A stretch of DNA of 64,000 nucleotides from Melieria omissa (GCA_963971225.1 OZ020267.1:99181536-99245535); one strand, 5' to 3'. Counted from the first letter of the stretch, positions 13,336-25,902 are shown. Translations and numbers: made by a program. The notes: a model not told the origin generated them from the sequence alone.

Positions 13336-13826
13336 GAGCCTATTTACACGAGGGCTTTTCCCCCTGCGTTAAAAGTCATGCGTGACGAGTTTGTAGGCGA
13401 GAAGTGGTGAGAAGTCAGCGGGGTAGGCAAACACGCACGGTCAGCGAATTCCAGGGGTTTTTTTGACATTTACTTTGCTCTTTTTCGCACTTTTCTTCAA
13501 ATTTCAAACCGGCCGGACGCTTTGCTAACAATTATATTTACATCTTCCCTATTATTTAAATTTAAGCAGTTAATAGCCATTTCAGTGACTTCTAAAATAT
13601 TTTCAATAATTTCTTCTTTGTTTAAATCCATTTTTCTTTTAATAATGAGAATATCAAAAACTACGCGAAAATGTGAATGAAAGAAAATTGGCCGCTTAAA
13701 CGTCCAAAAAGCCAAGCAAAGTTGCAAGTAAAAAGTCTTCATGTAAATGCATGAAGATTTACGCAGCAACTTCAAAAGAGAGTTGCAAAAAACGCAGGGG
13801 GAAAAAGCCTTCGTGTAAATAGGGTC
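13336..13826. mobile_element. MITE with TTA target duplication, PIF/Harbinger-like
   Basis: Terminal inverted repeats of about 35 bp: the left starts gagcctatttacacgagggc and continues ttttccccctgcgtt; the right is the inverse, ending gtgtaaatagggtc. A TTA flanks each side (13333-13335 and 13827-13829), the 3-bp duplication known for PIF/Harbinger elements. It is 491 bp long. A short minus-strand frame inside (13497-13631, MDLNKEEIIENILEVTE...) could be a leftover of an internal protein but is unrecognised. It sits about 430 bp upstream of the first inferred Drep4 splice donor. Confidence 0.7.
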
Positions 13827-14256
13827 TTAGTTTCCACTTTAAGCTATAATACTTGCACAAAAAATATTTGTATTCATATAAGAAAATATTAAGCTAGTTG
13901 GCAACGCCAATCTCTCCAATCTACGATTTCGTTTACACTCTGTTCCTTTGTTTTCCTTTCGTAAATTGTAATTCCCACACTCTTGCAACAACAAAGAACC
14001 GTAAACAAATGTACACTGCACTCTTTCAACAAACGCTAACTGAGCGAGATGGAGCATACGGTCTTTTACTGCGCTCGCGCGTTAATTTTTTTACTTGCAT
14101 TGCAATCAACACACAATTCTATGCATTTAACTTTGACACTTGTCCCTGTCAAATAGAACTGGACCCAAAAAAGTATAGTGAAGCTGCCGCAAAAGGAGCA
14201 CTGCAGCTCGAGCAGCATTTCAAAAGTATTTTGTAGCTTAAAAAGCGCAACACAAG

Positions 14257-14321
14257 GTAAGCAAGTCGCAGCAAACGACTGCAACACTTCGTCATCGAAA
14301 ATCTGCTACGAATTTTTTCAG
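14257..14321 (+). other. Inferred 5' UTR intron of Drep4
   Basis: A donor (cacaag|gtaagc) and an acceptor (aattttttcag|t) enclose 65 bp, a typical fly intron size, ending one base before the Drep4 ATG. This implies a non-coding first exon ending at 14256. The transcription start was not located. A small frame at about 14009-14236 would be upstream of the main start if transcribed. Confidence 0.5.
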
Positions 14322-14322
14322 T

Positions 14323-14559
14323 ATGCTGAATTTTCTCAAAGACGTTATGGCGCCCACAACGCGCAGTGCCAGTGCCAGTGCCACCTCCTCCAGCAATAAT
14401 GCACAAAACAATAATAACAGCGCCAACAATGCACCAGTGGAGCCACCGCAGCACACCATGAAGGGCTACAAAATCACGGACAACGAACGCACACGAAAAT
14501 ATGGCATTGGCGCTAATTCGCTGCTTATGCTCAAGGAAAAAGCAAAACTCAAGTTTCCT
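14323..14559 (+). CDS. Drep4 exon 1: start and first half of the CIDE-N domain
   Basis: Drep4 is the fly relative of DFF40/CAD, the nuclease that cuts nuclear DNA between nucleosomes in apoptosis. It is held inactive by an ICAD-type partner through CIDE-N domain pairing. This exon encodes residues 1-79: a low-complexity N-terminus rich in Ser, Ala, Asn (about 1-45), then the start of the CIDE-N domain (GYKITDNERTRKYGIGANSL at 48-67). It ends at a donor (tttcct|gtaagt) in phase 0. The start chosen is the first ATG after the acceptor at 14321. An ATG at 14347 (residue 9) has a comparable context and could be used instead. Confidence 0.88.
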
Positions 14560-15359
14560 GTAAGTGCCACCAGTAAAATTTCAACTGCATAAAGCATTTT
14601 GAATGTATCATTTAATATTGAAATTCATTCCATAATTGTTACTTTTCGCCAAAGCTGTTCTCGATGGCCTTTTCTGGAAACAAACGCCCACAACCGCCAT
14701 TTGTAGCGAACGCCACTACAGTCACAGCTTCCCATCCTCGTTCAAGGCCAAATGCCAAGTACCAGTGAAAGGAATTTTGATTTTCACTTTTGTGCGCCAA
14801 CCCCTACTCACTGCCATTGCCAGCACTTCCGTTTTTGATTGTCAAATTCAATGTCAGCGGCCAGTGCGCATGCCTCATGCTCCGGCCATGCCGAACCAGC
14901 GCTGCTGCCGCCAACGCTGCCATTGCAGAGATACGAGTTAAAGCTGCGTATGGCAGCAACTTGTTGCTGGCTGCTGCTGGGGAAAACTTTACTACTACGC
15001 TGCACGCGGCCCGTTGTATCCTTGAATGGCAACCAAGGCCAATAAACTTTGTTGTTTTCCGCCACTTGACTTTGTTGTGTGCACGCTTTTGGCCTTTGGA
15101 CCGCCTGCTGTGCGCACTAGTGCGGTGCGGAGTTGGGGTGTTATTCGCATAATGCGGTCAGGGCCTAGGCGTGCAGCGCGACAGTGACAAATTGTAGTCA
15201 TTCGGAGGTCGTGCTCCCGCAAGCGAAAATGTAACAATTTAAATTGGCTTCAACTGACCTTTGGCCATTGACAAATCTTTGGTTTTTTCTTGCAGTTGTT
15301 TAACCCTTACATGCTTAGTAAACAAAATTGAGAGTTGTTTTCTTTATTTCGTTTTGCAG

Positions 15360-15483
15360 ATCAAAGACTTACGTGTTTACCTATCCTCCGACGGTTTTGA
15401 AATCTCCGATGAAGACTATTTTTACTCGTTGGAGCCGCAAACGCTTTTCATCATTGCCGGCCCCGATGAGATCATAACCACAG
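15360..15483 (+). CDS. Drep4 exon 2: second half of the CIDE-N domain
   Basis: An acceptor (cgttttgcag|at) opens in phase 0 and encodes residues 80-120 (IKDLRVYLSSDGFEISDEDY...), completing the CIDE-N ubiquitin-like fold with its acidic EISDEDYF face and the LFIIAGPDE strand. It ends at cacag|gtacct with one base of the next codon. The split of the domain over two exons and the conserved phases make the gene model internally consistent. Confidence 0.88.
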
Positions 15484-15668
15484 GTACCTGAATAGCTTTC
15501 CACAACGATTTCGAGTAATCTTCAAAAACAAAAAATTAAAATTATGATAAACGAGCAGGGGTTTCAGTATTATTTAGCTGCTTTCAAATTTGCTGCATCC
15601 CTTCGTATATTTCTTATACAACTTTTTAATGATCAAAATGTTAAGCACACTTTTTCTTTCCCTCTCAG

Positions 15669-16681
15669 ATGCCGATTTCGAATTCGAGAAGCTGCGCCAG
15701 CACTCACCACTCCTCAAGGTGGCCGACATCATCTACGATTTTATCGAGCAGCATCCCGAGAAGTTTCGCAAAATGATTAGCGACTATGAAAATCGAAAGC
15801 TGCGCCAGCTGCGCGCGCTGGACAACAGCAAAACCCACCTCAGTCTTAAGGCAGAGCATCACGAATGGTTCGAAGGCCAGGAGGAGCGCTGTCGCTCTAA
15901 GGAGGAGGCCATGGAACGTCGCGCTCAGGACCGCATGCGCAGCTACTACTACAAAACGAAAGACGAGCTGACGCGCAATCATCTCTATCGCCAAAATATG
16001 AAGGCGCGCCAGGTGCTGGATGCAGTGCTAGAAAAGTTTCGCTACCTGCTAATTGGCTGCAACTACTTTTCGATGATTTTCGACCGCAAGTGTCCCAACA
16101 AGCATGCATTGCTGCAGCACATAGACAACAGTCAGGACGACGAGACCGATGCCAATGCAGCGCTGCCCAATAAGCGCCTCAAGCAGATCATCAAAGACTA
16201 CACCCAACGACACCAGATACTGGACGAATGGTCGGTGTCGCTGTGCACCGAGCTGGGCGACTTCTACTGTCAGGGCAGCTACTCGGACAATGGCAACTGC
16301 TGTGCCATGCAGCACACCATCAATCCGTATGCGTCACGCGAGAATCTGATACTGTTTCAGGTGTGGAATCTGGATCATCAGATTGAGCTGTCGCGCTCCA
16401 TATTGCCGGCCCTGATTGAGAATGTGCGCGAACTAGTGGAGCAGCCGCAGCGCAAATGTACATTGCACAAGCAACGCTTCGTAGACATCTCGGTGCTGGA
16501 ATACTTTCTGGAGATATTCTCACTAAAGAATCTGAAGTTGGTGCATATTGTGTGCCACGAAAAGGTGCAACGCAGCAACAAGTCGAATGGGCGCCTAGTG
16601 TGCGCACAATGCCACGAGTACAAAATCGTACAGGAGCTGATGGATGTACGCAATGAGCAGGAGCTGCACGATGGTTGTTAA
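15669..16681 (+). CDS. Drep4 exon 3: catalytic CAD/DFF40 nuclease domain
   Basis: An acceptor (ccctctcag|at) opens in the matching phase and the frame runs to a TAA at 16679-16681, giving a total protein of 457 aa, close to the usual family length. Residues 121-457 cover the linker and nuclease domain. They include EWFEGQEERCRSKEEAMERR at about 185, the HTINPY motif with its His at 336, WNLDHQIE with its His at 357, and LKLVHIVCHEK near 409-419. These correspond to the histidine-rich active site of CAD, so the enzyme looks intact. A possible polyadenylation signal (aataaa) is at 17344-17349. Neighbours give no functional hint. Confidence 0.9.
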
Positions 16682-19600
16682 GCTATTAGAATGAGTGAGT
16701 AGAATGCAAAGAGAAAATTTACTTCGTAGAGTTGTGCTGATTTTGCAATGGGTGAAAGCAGTGTGAGTCGCAATTGTAATCTAGGTTTAGAGCAATTAAC
16801 GGCAGGAATTCCTAACAGTTTCAGTAGGTTTTGACAAGTAGCAAGTTTAGCAAAAACAATGCACAAAGCATATATGTAGAATTCTAACGTATGTGGCGTA
16901 AAGCGAGTCTAGAGCGTGTCAACTTTTCGGTATTACTTTATTTACCAAACAACGTAAACTACTACAAAAACGTGATTCTATAAAACTGAAAACTTGTAAC
17001 TCGTTGCAGAAGGGAGCAAAAAGTCAAAGGCCTAAGAATGAAAATGGAAGGAAACACGTAGTAGAGTGTTTCAAATGAAATTGATTATAGGAAAACGCAG
17101 CGCCATCCTGCCAAACTCGAAGAGATTACTCTTTGCTCTGTTATATGATATCTAAAGTAGTGATTATTTCAACATTCAATCTCTCATCATCAATTTTCAT
17201 AGGCATCATGGATGTAACTACTAAACATCTCTTTAGCTTTTGGCAAACTCATTGGTAAAAAGGCAGTTGAGTGATTTTAAAGCATCAAAAATATGCAAAT
17301 TGAAAAGGTTACATTGCATTCATTAAAAACAAATTAAAATAACAATAAAAAAATTAATAAAATTATCAGCAATATATATTATATACAAACTATATTAACT
17401 ATAAACTACATATATACAGTAGTGATGTGTGTTGAAAACGAAATATATATATACATATATATAGATACATATATACTATAAACATTATATATAATATTTT
17501 GCGAGTAGCTTGTTACCATTTATGTGAAAATGAAAAACATAACGTCTACTACAACAGAAATCTGACTTACTGAAAATAGCAAATATTGCTGCTTAAATGT
17601 TTGTAGCATTTTGCGTATACAAAAACAAATTAAATTTATATTGTTATGCATGAAGGCATTTAGAAGTAGTAAAAGTAGTGAAACTCCATGTAGCAATGCT
17701 ATCAATAACTTTAAACTTTTACAAGAAAAATCATATATTTACAAATGAAATTTGACTCGAACAAAAGAAGCGCTCGCATTGCATGAACTTCCACAGGCTG
17801 GTCCTTGCTTTCGTTTGAACTTCAGCAAAACACTTCAAGTACAATCCCACCCGTGAGCACGTTTGCCACTTTGGGTACATTTAGGGCCTTTTTCTTTCAT
17901 TTGAGCCTTTGAACCGCTTTTGTTCAATTTGGGTCTTTTTTATGGCGCAAAGAAGTGTGTAAGAGCTTTAAAAAAACGCTAATTTGATGTATATTGTTGC
18001 AAAAATGATAAAAACACTGTTAAGAAATCAAAAGAATTTCGTAATAAAAGTAATTTTTTGTTTTGGTATTAAAAAATAGTTTGTTGAAAACAAAAATTTT
18101 ACCATTTTGGACCTTAAAGTTGAGTGGCAACCGCGCCCATGAGTGATGGCGGCCTCACTAATTTGTGCGCATCATACTTGCGACCACAACAGTTTAACTG
18201 TGTGCTGTCCAATATTGTGAGTGAGTCATGGCCCCCTAAATATAGCAAATTGATGCTGACTGCCGCTTTTTTAGAAACTTTTTATGCTTTCAATTCTACA
18301 CGCAATGCGCTTCTAACGCTGCTGGCTGCGTTTTATATGCAAAACTTAAGAATATTAACACATTTAGAAGCATTGAATTGTTGCTTAAATGTAACAGAAA
18401 CAAGTTGTTAACATTGTTTTGGGTTTGAAGTTAAGCAACTCTTTGTGCTTGCAAAACGCTTTTACTGTTAATAAACGTGTGAAATGGGCAAAGTTTTTGA
18501 AAAAGTTAAAGTTAGTCAAATTACGCTCAAAGTTGTTGAACAGAATTTATTAAATCAAAATATATATATATATCCACAAAAAGTATCGTTCAGAAATATG
18601 TATACTACAGTTAAAATATTCAAGTACAATAATAATTACATGAAAAATAATTAAGACAGGGTATTCACACTATGCTGGGAAACAGACGAATGAAAATTTT
18701 AATGCAATTGCAATCGCAAATGTCCACACTGCACATTACAACAACAAATAACTTTAGAACTATGAACCACACTGAACAGAAATTATGGAAAAGTTAAAGG
18801 TTGCTATTTACTCGAATGCATATTTATACCGAAAAATGTCATAAGTCATAAGCAAAAAGACGTAGAACATGTCAAACCATAAATCACACCGAATAGAAAC
18901 GAATGACTACATGTTAAAAAAAAAAAAATAAATAAAAGGTCGCTTTTTATTCATGTACATATATCTACAAAAAGGCGTGGCACGACTCAAATTTTTAATA
19001 CAATTGAGTTTTGCTCAGTATTGAGGTTTGCTATGAAGTAGTTACACCACTAGTTGTGAATATCCCTACTATATATTTTTGGAATATTCTTAATGCGCCG
19101 TGTACGCTCTGAATTTATAAAAACGTTTCAATTTTCCGCCGAGCAATCTATAATATAATCAGCTTCAGCATGCTGTATATCTAGCCGCCCTTGATGTACA
19201 AAAACAATATTTTTCGCACAAGATTACGTGCACGAAACTTGTACTTAGCTGTAATCTTAGCTTCTAATGTCTTTCTAAGATCTCTTGTACCTTTAACTCT
19301 ATAAAAGTTTCAATTAAGCATTTGCATACTTAAGTGAACACCTCTAAAATGTTTCAGGCGCTAATAATTAAGACAAATAATGAAAATAATATTTGAAAAA
19401 ACCAAAATTGTTTGACAAACTAAAGTTAACAAATAAAGCTATAAATATAAAACACAGTTGTGTCAATATATCAGCAATCAAAATCAGCAACCAAAACATA
19501 TGAAGGCAAGTACAAGTAAGGTGAGAAAATTATGACTAAAACAACTAAAACAACAGTGGAAAATCTTCCACTCAAATGATAAAATATGTTACTAACTGTT

Positions 19601-19690
19601 CAAAGCTCGCCAAAAAAACATTTCAAAACAGCTATGATGGTAAGTAGTGTTCTATAGATTTAAGACTTAATTTATCTTTTTCTTTTAGCG
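16682..19690. other. Drep4 3' UTR and non-coding sequence, no further gene
   Basis: The first several hundred bases are the likely 3' UTR of Drep4. From 17320 to 17500 there is an AT-only region with tatata runs. The rest is AT-rich without recognisable exons. A 95-codon plus-strand frame at 18124-18411 shows no motif or splice context. Confidence 0.4.
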
Positions 19691-20324
19691 TTTTCTATTC
19701 ACACAAAATGCTCGAAAAACTGTTAAGAGTGAAACATTTTCAAGCTGCACCAACTCGTCATTTGGAATCAGCATTCAATCTGAAAATCTTTCAAATTGAG
19801 TTCTGCAGAAAAATGTGCCTGAAAACTGCACTACACCTCAAACATTATTAGATGCACTGGACCAAAGACCATATAACTCTTTGGTCTTTGACTAGACCAC
19901 CTTTTAAAAAGCCAGATGTCCTTAAAGATGGCACTGGACAATCAATCTGTGATCAAGAAAAGGTACCTAGCAAACGAATGTGCTGGGAAACTGCAATGAT
20001 TCGCATGTGGCAACATAGTGACTCTAATGTGGAATAAGTTATCAGGCCTCCTGGCCAAAAGGAGAACAGACAATGTTTCCTGCAAACCGGAACCTTGAGC
20101 TAGTCTCAGCAGTTCCACTTTGGAAAGTATAATCAGCAACTAAATAGGCACTTTTCATTTGAGCAGATGGAAGAAGGCAACCAAGTCTTCTAAGGTTAAT
20201 CTGAACCCTCAAATGCATGAAATATTTGTTTGTTTATTAACAGTTTTTTCTTTAAACTAATAGAAGCAACTAACAAAAAACCACTTCTACAAATGAAATA
20301 CCAGCAAAATACAACCAGGTCAAA

Positions 20325-20650
20325 ATCCTCTGTGTTCCAGGACATAGACGATTAGGATGTATATAAGAAGACAACGAGCCTTTGGAATCCAGCCTCGGAT
20401 ACTGGCAGTCGAAAATCCTCATCAAAGGATCATCAACACCAAATGGAGTGATAAATTGCGTCTCATTTAGAAAAGGACCAGCTAAGAAAGATGACTAATC
20501 TTCTAACTGGGCACTACTGGCTGAGAAAACTCATGCATACAATGGTTTTATAAATGGTAAACGTCTGTAGACTCTGCAAAACAGCGAGTGAGACTCCCGA
20601 GCACATTACACTGCATTGTGACTCGGCATATCATAGCCCGAATCGTTACC
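20325..20650 (+). mobile_element. Decayed non-LTR retrotransposon (RNase H and C-terminal region)
   Basis: Conceptual reading on the plus strand gives ILCVPGHRRLGCI with a following D/N-E-P, matching the end of a LINE-type RNase H domain (xWVPGHxxIxGNExAD). Around 20482-20635 it gives LRKMTNLLTGHYWLRKLMHT followed by CRLC, then TPEHI and HC, the usual C-terminal zinc-knuckle-like region of I/Jockey-group elements. Stops and frame changes interrupt it. Decayed sequence of the same element probably extends upstream to about 19.7 kb, but I could not align it. Confidence 0.65.
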
Positions 20651-20699
20651 TGGGCCAACATTAAACCAGTTCAGGCACCGCTTTAATTTCTAAATTTTG

Positions 20700-22683
20700 T
20701 TAGGGGATTGGTCTAGGGAATGTTTTCTATTTAATTGTTACCAGTAGGGACCATAATGGATCATTATTGGTCTCAGTATTCTACACTTTCTTCTAACAAA
20801 ATGGCTGGATTTAGTTGTCTTAAAAAAATTAAACCTGTAATTAATCTGAAGATATGTACGCATATGTTAGCTCCTTGAAGCGGACTTTGATGCATTTGAA
20901 GATTAAAAAGCTACTGTCCAAATCAGAAATATTTATTACTTAGACCGAAATAGAACTTGGGGTGTCAGTTCACATCTTAATCTCATTGAGTATGAAACTT
21001 TCAGGCCATGTCTTGAAGATGTTAAAACAGCGGTACACATAGTGTGCAGTTTTGTTACCTTGGCGAGTAGGAAGAGTGTCTATAAGTTGTGAACCATTAA
21101 GTACAACGACCCACTCGATTTGAAGAAGAATAAAAACCAATCAGAAGAAAGTCAGACAGACTACGACAGACCTCTGGACAACTAATTCTTATCATAAAAG
21201 AAACAAAAGGAAGCCCGTCTAAGTGCCTGCTTTGCGAATTCCTAATCGGGCAACGTCAGAAATCCGGCAATTCTGAAGAGAAGTTTTGAAGCAAATCTTC
21301 CAACCATTCAAAATTATTTAACTCTTACCATGAGCTCCTCTTAAACATTTTAAAATAAAACATCTGGCATTTTTGTTGTAATAAGTACCTTTATTTCATC
21401 ATTTATCGCAATTAAAAGTCTACAACACAAAAGAAAAGCATAATTTCGTAAAGTTCGTCATCAAATAAATAAATGTGCACGCATAAAATGAATAAAATAT
21501 GAATATAAATTTGACAAAAATAAAAATATAAAAAGTACATATGTGTGTATGTGCGTGTGTAAATAATAAGTATGTATGTCAGTATACAATTCACAATGCT
21601 GTGTTGTTTTCAAACTGTTTACGTTCTGCTTTTTGTTTGCTTCTTCTTTTAAATACATTTTCGTTTAGTTGTTTTGTAAAATTTCGTTTTATATTATAAG
21701 CAGACATCGAGGCAAATTAGCAGACTTTATTGAAACATATATAATTTTTTTTTAATCAAAAACATTAATTTGCCATTGGCCATGTAGGATTTTTCATAAT
21801 TTGCTCGCCAAATTTGTGCTCAAGTTTTCTTTCTATTGAAAATATTTTTGAGTTTAATTCGTTTCATTCTGCTTTCAAGTCGAATTTGCAAAATTTTTTG
21901 GTTCGTTTTTTCATAATTTTGTTTTTAATTGCGTTTTTCTACTAATCGGTTACATTCGTTCCCTTTGAACCTGCTAAGTGTTGAGCTTAAAAATTATAGG
22001 TTAGTTTTTCTTCTGCAATATTCAGTTAATTTTAGTTGTAAAACACTCCTCCCAGCCTGTCAGCGTCAAATATGCTTTGCTGTTAGCCCGCCCCAAAAAT
22101 AAAACGCCCACAGCGTGCAATGTCCTGCATGACCACATCAAATTATGCTCGTCTATGCAGCTCGTGCACTCTAATGTTGGACATAAAAACTGTTAAAAAT
22201 ATATATTGGTAATCTATAATTGATTTCTATTGAATGGAGAAATAATTATAGATCCGATTGTCCAGGCCCTGTAATGAAAGAGAGAAAGAGAAAAAAGAAA
22301 CAAACATAAGAACGATTAGTGAAGTTTTGCATAAAGAAAGTGCGACAAATAAACATGAAAAGCTTAAACAATTGAAAAACTTAAGGCAAAATATTTGGTA
22401 AGGCACAACGAAAAGGAATTCGGCGAATGCTAGACAAGACTAATTGAGCACGAAAGTGGGGAAGAAAAGTGTGAAAACGGGGCAGCCGAAGAGTGCAGTG
22501 GCAAAAGTGTTTGAATTCTATAGAATTTTTCTATACCTAATTTGCAATTAAAAATTAGGTATTAAATATAAATAAATATGTTTGCATTATTTACAGTTTT
22601 GTTGAAGTCTTTAGTAGACATTTTATTACTAAACACTTTTGCCATCTGCACAATGGACCAATTAAAAAAAAAATACCTACATA
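20700..22683. other. Non-coding, no gene seen
   Basis: Moderately AT-rich. Contains 'ttgggg' and 'caggccat' words but no recognisable exon. 21460-21600 has tatgtatgt-type microsatellite-like runs. From 22000 to 22160 composition is more balanced, but no coding motif such as LIM Cys/His spacing was seen on either strand. Confidence 0.35.
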
Positions 22684-23900
22684 TTGAGTTGTTCCATAAG
22701 TAATGTAATTGTTTTCTATTAATTGAAATTGATGATGTTCTATTTCACTGTTATTAGATACCGTTTCGTTATGACTAACTGCTATTCAATCATCAAACAA
22801 TATTCATCAGTCAACCAGCTGAAATGCGTATTTGAAAATGGAACACTAAGATTTATGATGGAGGTGTCAAAGGACCATTGACGTCATATTTTACTATGAG
22901 AGTTTTGTCAGAATGATTCTGCTACATAAACGGAATTGGAAAACTATACACAATTTATGGTGAAGTGTGTAAGTGTGACTCAAGGTCAAAAAACTTTCCA
23001 ACTTTATTGAACTGAGAATTATAGTCTTGAGACTGAACCGAAATCTGAGCGCATGATACAGTTCGTTGATGACAAGCCATGAGAAAAGAGAAAATACTTT
23101 ACAGTTTTTGAAGCCAGGCGGCTTACAATTTGATGCTCTGATAGCTGTAACAATCAGTCTCTCGAATTTTTATTTTCGTTGATTCCATTGCGGTAATTTT
23201 AACGTTATTCTGAAAGGCCAATTGTAGAAAATTCGTATGAAATCATGGAAATGGTTAAGCCACATCGTCATAGAAGCACTGTTTACATTATCCAGGAGCT
23301 AAACATTGTCCAGAAAAACATTTGGAACCACTTGAATAAACCGCGATACAAGAAGGAAATCGATGTAGAGAAAAGGGAATCGATGGGAATTTTCACCTGT
23401 GAGGCCAAGCCAGCATTGACGGTTTTGCCGTATGTTTGGTGGCATTGGCAGGGAATCATCTATTATGAACTGTTCCCCTACGTCTGAACTTTAAATTAAG
23501 ACCTGAACTGTCAAGACTTGGCCAGTTTGAAGGATGCAACCGCCGAGCTTTGGCCAATAGGAGAGGAATTCTGTTTCATCAAGACAACACCAGGCCACAC
23601 ACACCCTTAGTGTCTCCCCAGAAGCTCCGGGCGCTTGGTTAAGAAGTTCTTATACATACACCTGATAGTCCGGATCAGTCAACAAGTGGTTACAGTTCTG
23701 TTCCTGTCTATGATTTTGCTGGTGAAAAACTTGCCTCAAGAGAAGCTTGACTGACTTTCCAGTGTTTGCCAATAAACACGAGAGATTCTATGAGAGAAAC
23801 ATATTGGAATTACCTTCAAAATGGCAAAAAGTTTTCAATTAAAACGATGCATATTTCACCCAAATGGAATCATTCTAACTCTACTAAAAAAAGCATTTAA
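22684..23900 (+). mobile_element. Decayed mariner transposon
   Basis: The left end 'ttgagttgttccataagtaa' resembles a mariner terminal repeat. A transposase remnant is readable from about 22860. The frame at 23221-23487 gives a helix-turn-helix segment (IIQELNIVQKNIWNHLNKP) followed by AKPALTVLPYVWWHWQGIIY, the conserved core around the mariner active site. Further on, 'HQDNTRPHT' (about 23577) carries another catalytic Asp. About 70 codons, including the first catalytic Asp region (TGDEKW in family members), are missing between YKKEIDV and AKPALT, and there are many stops and frameshifts. No matching right terminal repeat was found, so the 3' boundary is approximate. Confidence 0.8.
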
Positions 23901-23929
23901 TTCCATACAAAAGTAATGGATTTATTTTT

Positions 23930-25560
23930 ACTACACCTTACATTTTGTATTAAATTTCCTTTAGTCCTCTTTTTTACTCTCTTTACTTTGCATTTGATCA
24001 ACTAAAAACTTCATTAATTATGGGACAACCAAATATTTAGATGTAATTTTTAAATAAATCAAAACGAAACGCCTAAACAAAGCAACACAGACAGTACACA
24101 ATTTGCCAGCTTTTACAAATATTTTATATAAAACTATGAAAACTAAACTGTTCAACAAAAAATAATTACAAATTATAAAATTTGAAAACGAAATATAAAC
24201 AATGCAGTAGAAGCATTTTGCTGATAAGAGAGAAAACTTCACCTTTTTCTTTAGCATAAAATTTCAATGATTTGTTTTTTTAATAACCGATTTGAATAGC
24301 CGTGCATATTCCAAGTAAACAAACTTATAAATGAACAATTAATTTGTTAAAGTTTAAAAGTGTGTGAGGAAAATCATGAGATAGTTAATAGTTTTAGAAA
24401 AAATTAGAGAGAAAATTAAGGAATAACATTCAAAATATGTTGAGTAACAATTTTGTAATGAATTTGGTTTTGTTGTTGTTGTTTTTTTATGTTATCAGTG
24501 ATAGGAAAGTAAAATTTGTACAACGCGATTTTGCAGAATTTGAAAATTTCGCCGATTGCAACATTAAAAATCTTCATTCGTTTCACTGCGCTTTTTTATT
24601 TTGAAATCCTCACAAGCCAAAAGGTGGAGTTTTCACCCTCCATATAAATATATTGCATTACAAAAACAAATATATTTATTACACTAGGAAGCTTAGGAGG
24701 GAAGTATATAAGAAATGAAAGCAATAAAATATAGAATAGCTACAAGTAAAGAAAATATTTGCGATAAAATTGTCCAGTGTAACAAAATTGACTTAAAAAC
24801 TTATGCGCACATTGTTAAAAGCTGGTAACATTTATGCACAAATGTTATTTACAATGTTTGTTTACGAAATATGCAACATTGAAATGATACAAACCTGCAC
24901 TATGTGGTGTGGAATTAAAGAGTAGAAAAGTTGTTCATGATGATTGGCTGAGTGAAGTGAATTGAGGCCAATGTATGGACATTTTTTTTTTATTAAAAAC
25001 ATATTTTAATAAAAAAAATATATGATTGTATTTGTTGTGAAAGATTTATTTATGACTGTAGTAGTAGTAAAAGAAATATTAAGTAATGGTTGTAGAAAAC
25101 TTGTGATGTCTGAAAACAAACTTTGAAAATCAAGTTTGTTGTTAGCAGCAAAGAAAAAACTCATTACAGTGTTTTACATATGGACCGACAATTTTATCGC
25201 AAATATTTTTAGCTATAAAATCTACTCAAACTTTTTGAGAATAATTCAAGTTTGAGGATTGAAAAATTAAAACAGTAATTAAAGCAAGCTTAAGCCATTT
25301 ATAAGCAAAACACAAAGAGATATCCTACACCCATATAGATAGTAAATATTTATAAACTTTTCAATTCAATTCACAACAATAAACAAGAAAAAGTTAAGCA
25401 AACAAAATTCGTTGGTGTAATAACAAAATATCTCTCCTATCTACTAAAAAAAAGGTCTATTAAAATCGAATAGTCTCAGACAGTAGCGCAGTCAAAATTT
25501 CATTTTACAGTGTTTAGCAAAAATCTGGTAAAATGTGTTTTCAAGTTGACCAACATTCAG
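23930..25560. other. Non-coding, AT-rich, no gene seen
   Basis: Short AT-biased frames only. There is a poly-T/poly-A-rich segment near 24985-25020. Nothing recognisable as an exon, RNA gene or element end. Confidence 0.4.
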
Positions 25561-25569
25561 GGAACTTCT

Positions 25570-25760
25570 CACGCTTTCTGTTGCTTCTAGACCAGTGATA
25601 GGCACTAACGCTGCGTATGAAATACGAAACACTAAGGGAATGTCTCCGCGTTTTGTGGTGGTTCGAGATCAGTGATGGGCACTAATACTAAAAAAACGAA
25701 ACACTCAGGAAACGCCCCACGCTTTCTGTTGCTTCTAGATCAGTGATGGGCACTAACACA
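25570..25760 (+). repeat. Short tandem repeat built from a hAT end and its flank
   Basis: The block 'cagtgatgggcactaa' with preceding 'ttctaga/tcgaga' flank occurs at 25594 (one mismatch), 25671 and 25741, with spacings of 77 and 70 bp. The flank 'cacgctttctgttgcttcta' is also shared between the first and third units. This is a short tandem amplification that includes a hAT-type terminal repeat. Confidence 0.7.
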
Positions 25761-25894
25761 ACAAATTGTTTTGGCAATGTGTTTGTAAAAAACATTATGT
25801 AAATAAAATTAGAGATTGTTCTCTGTCGAATACGAATCTCTTAATTTTTTTCACAAACTGTCAAAATTATTGGCTGTGTTAATGCCCATCACTG
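25741..25894. mobile_element. hAT-type MITE with a perfect 8-bp target duplication
   Basis: Left terminal repeat cagtgatgggcactaacaca; right terminal repeat is its inverse with a single mismatch (tgtgttaatgcccatcactg). CAGTGATGGGCA is a typical hAT terminus. The element is flanked on both sides by TTCTAGAT (25733-25740 and 25895-25902), an 8-bp duplication as expected for hAT transposition. It is 154 bp and has no coding capacity. Confidence 0.85.
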
Positions 25895-25902
25895 TTCTAG
25901 AT

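Noticed and set aside
14009..14236. 75-codon frame just upstream of the Drep4 5' UTR donor
   Set aside because: No recognisable motif, and it ends before the inferred donor; at most an upstream open reading frame.
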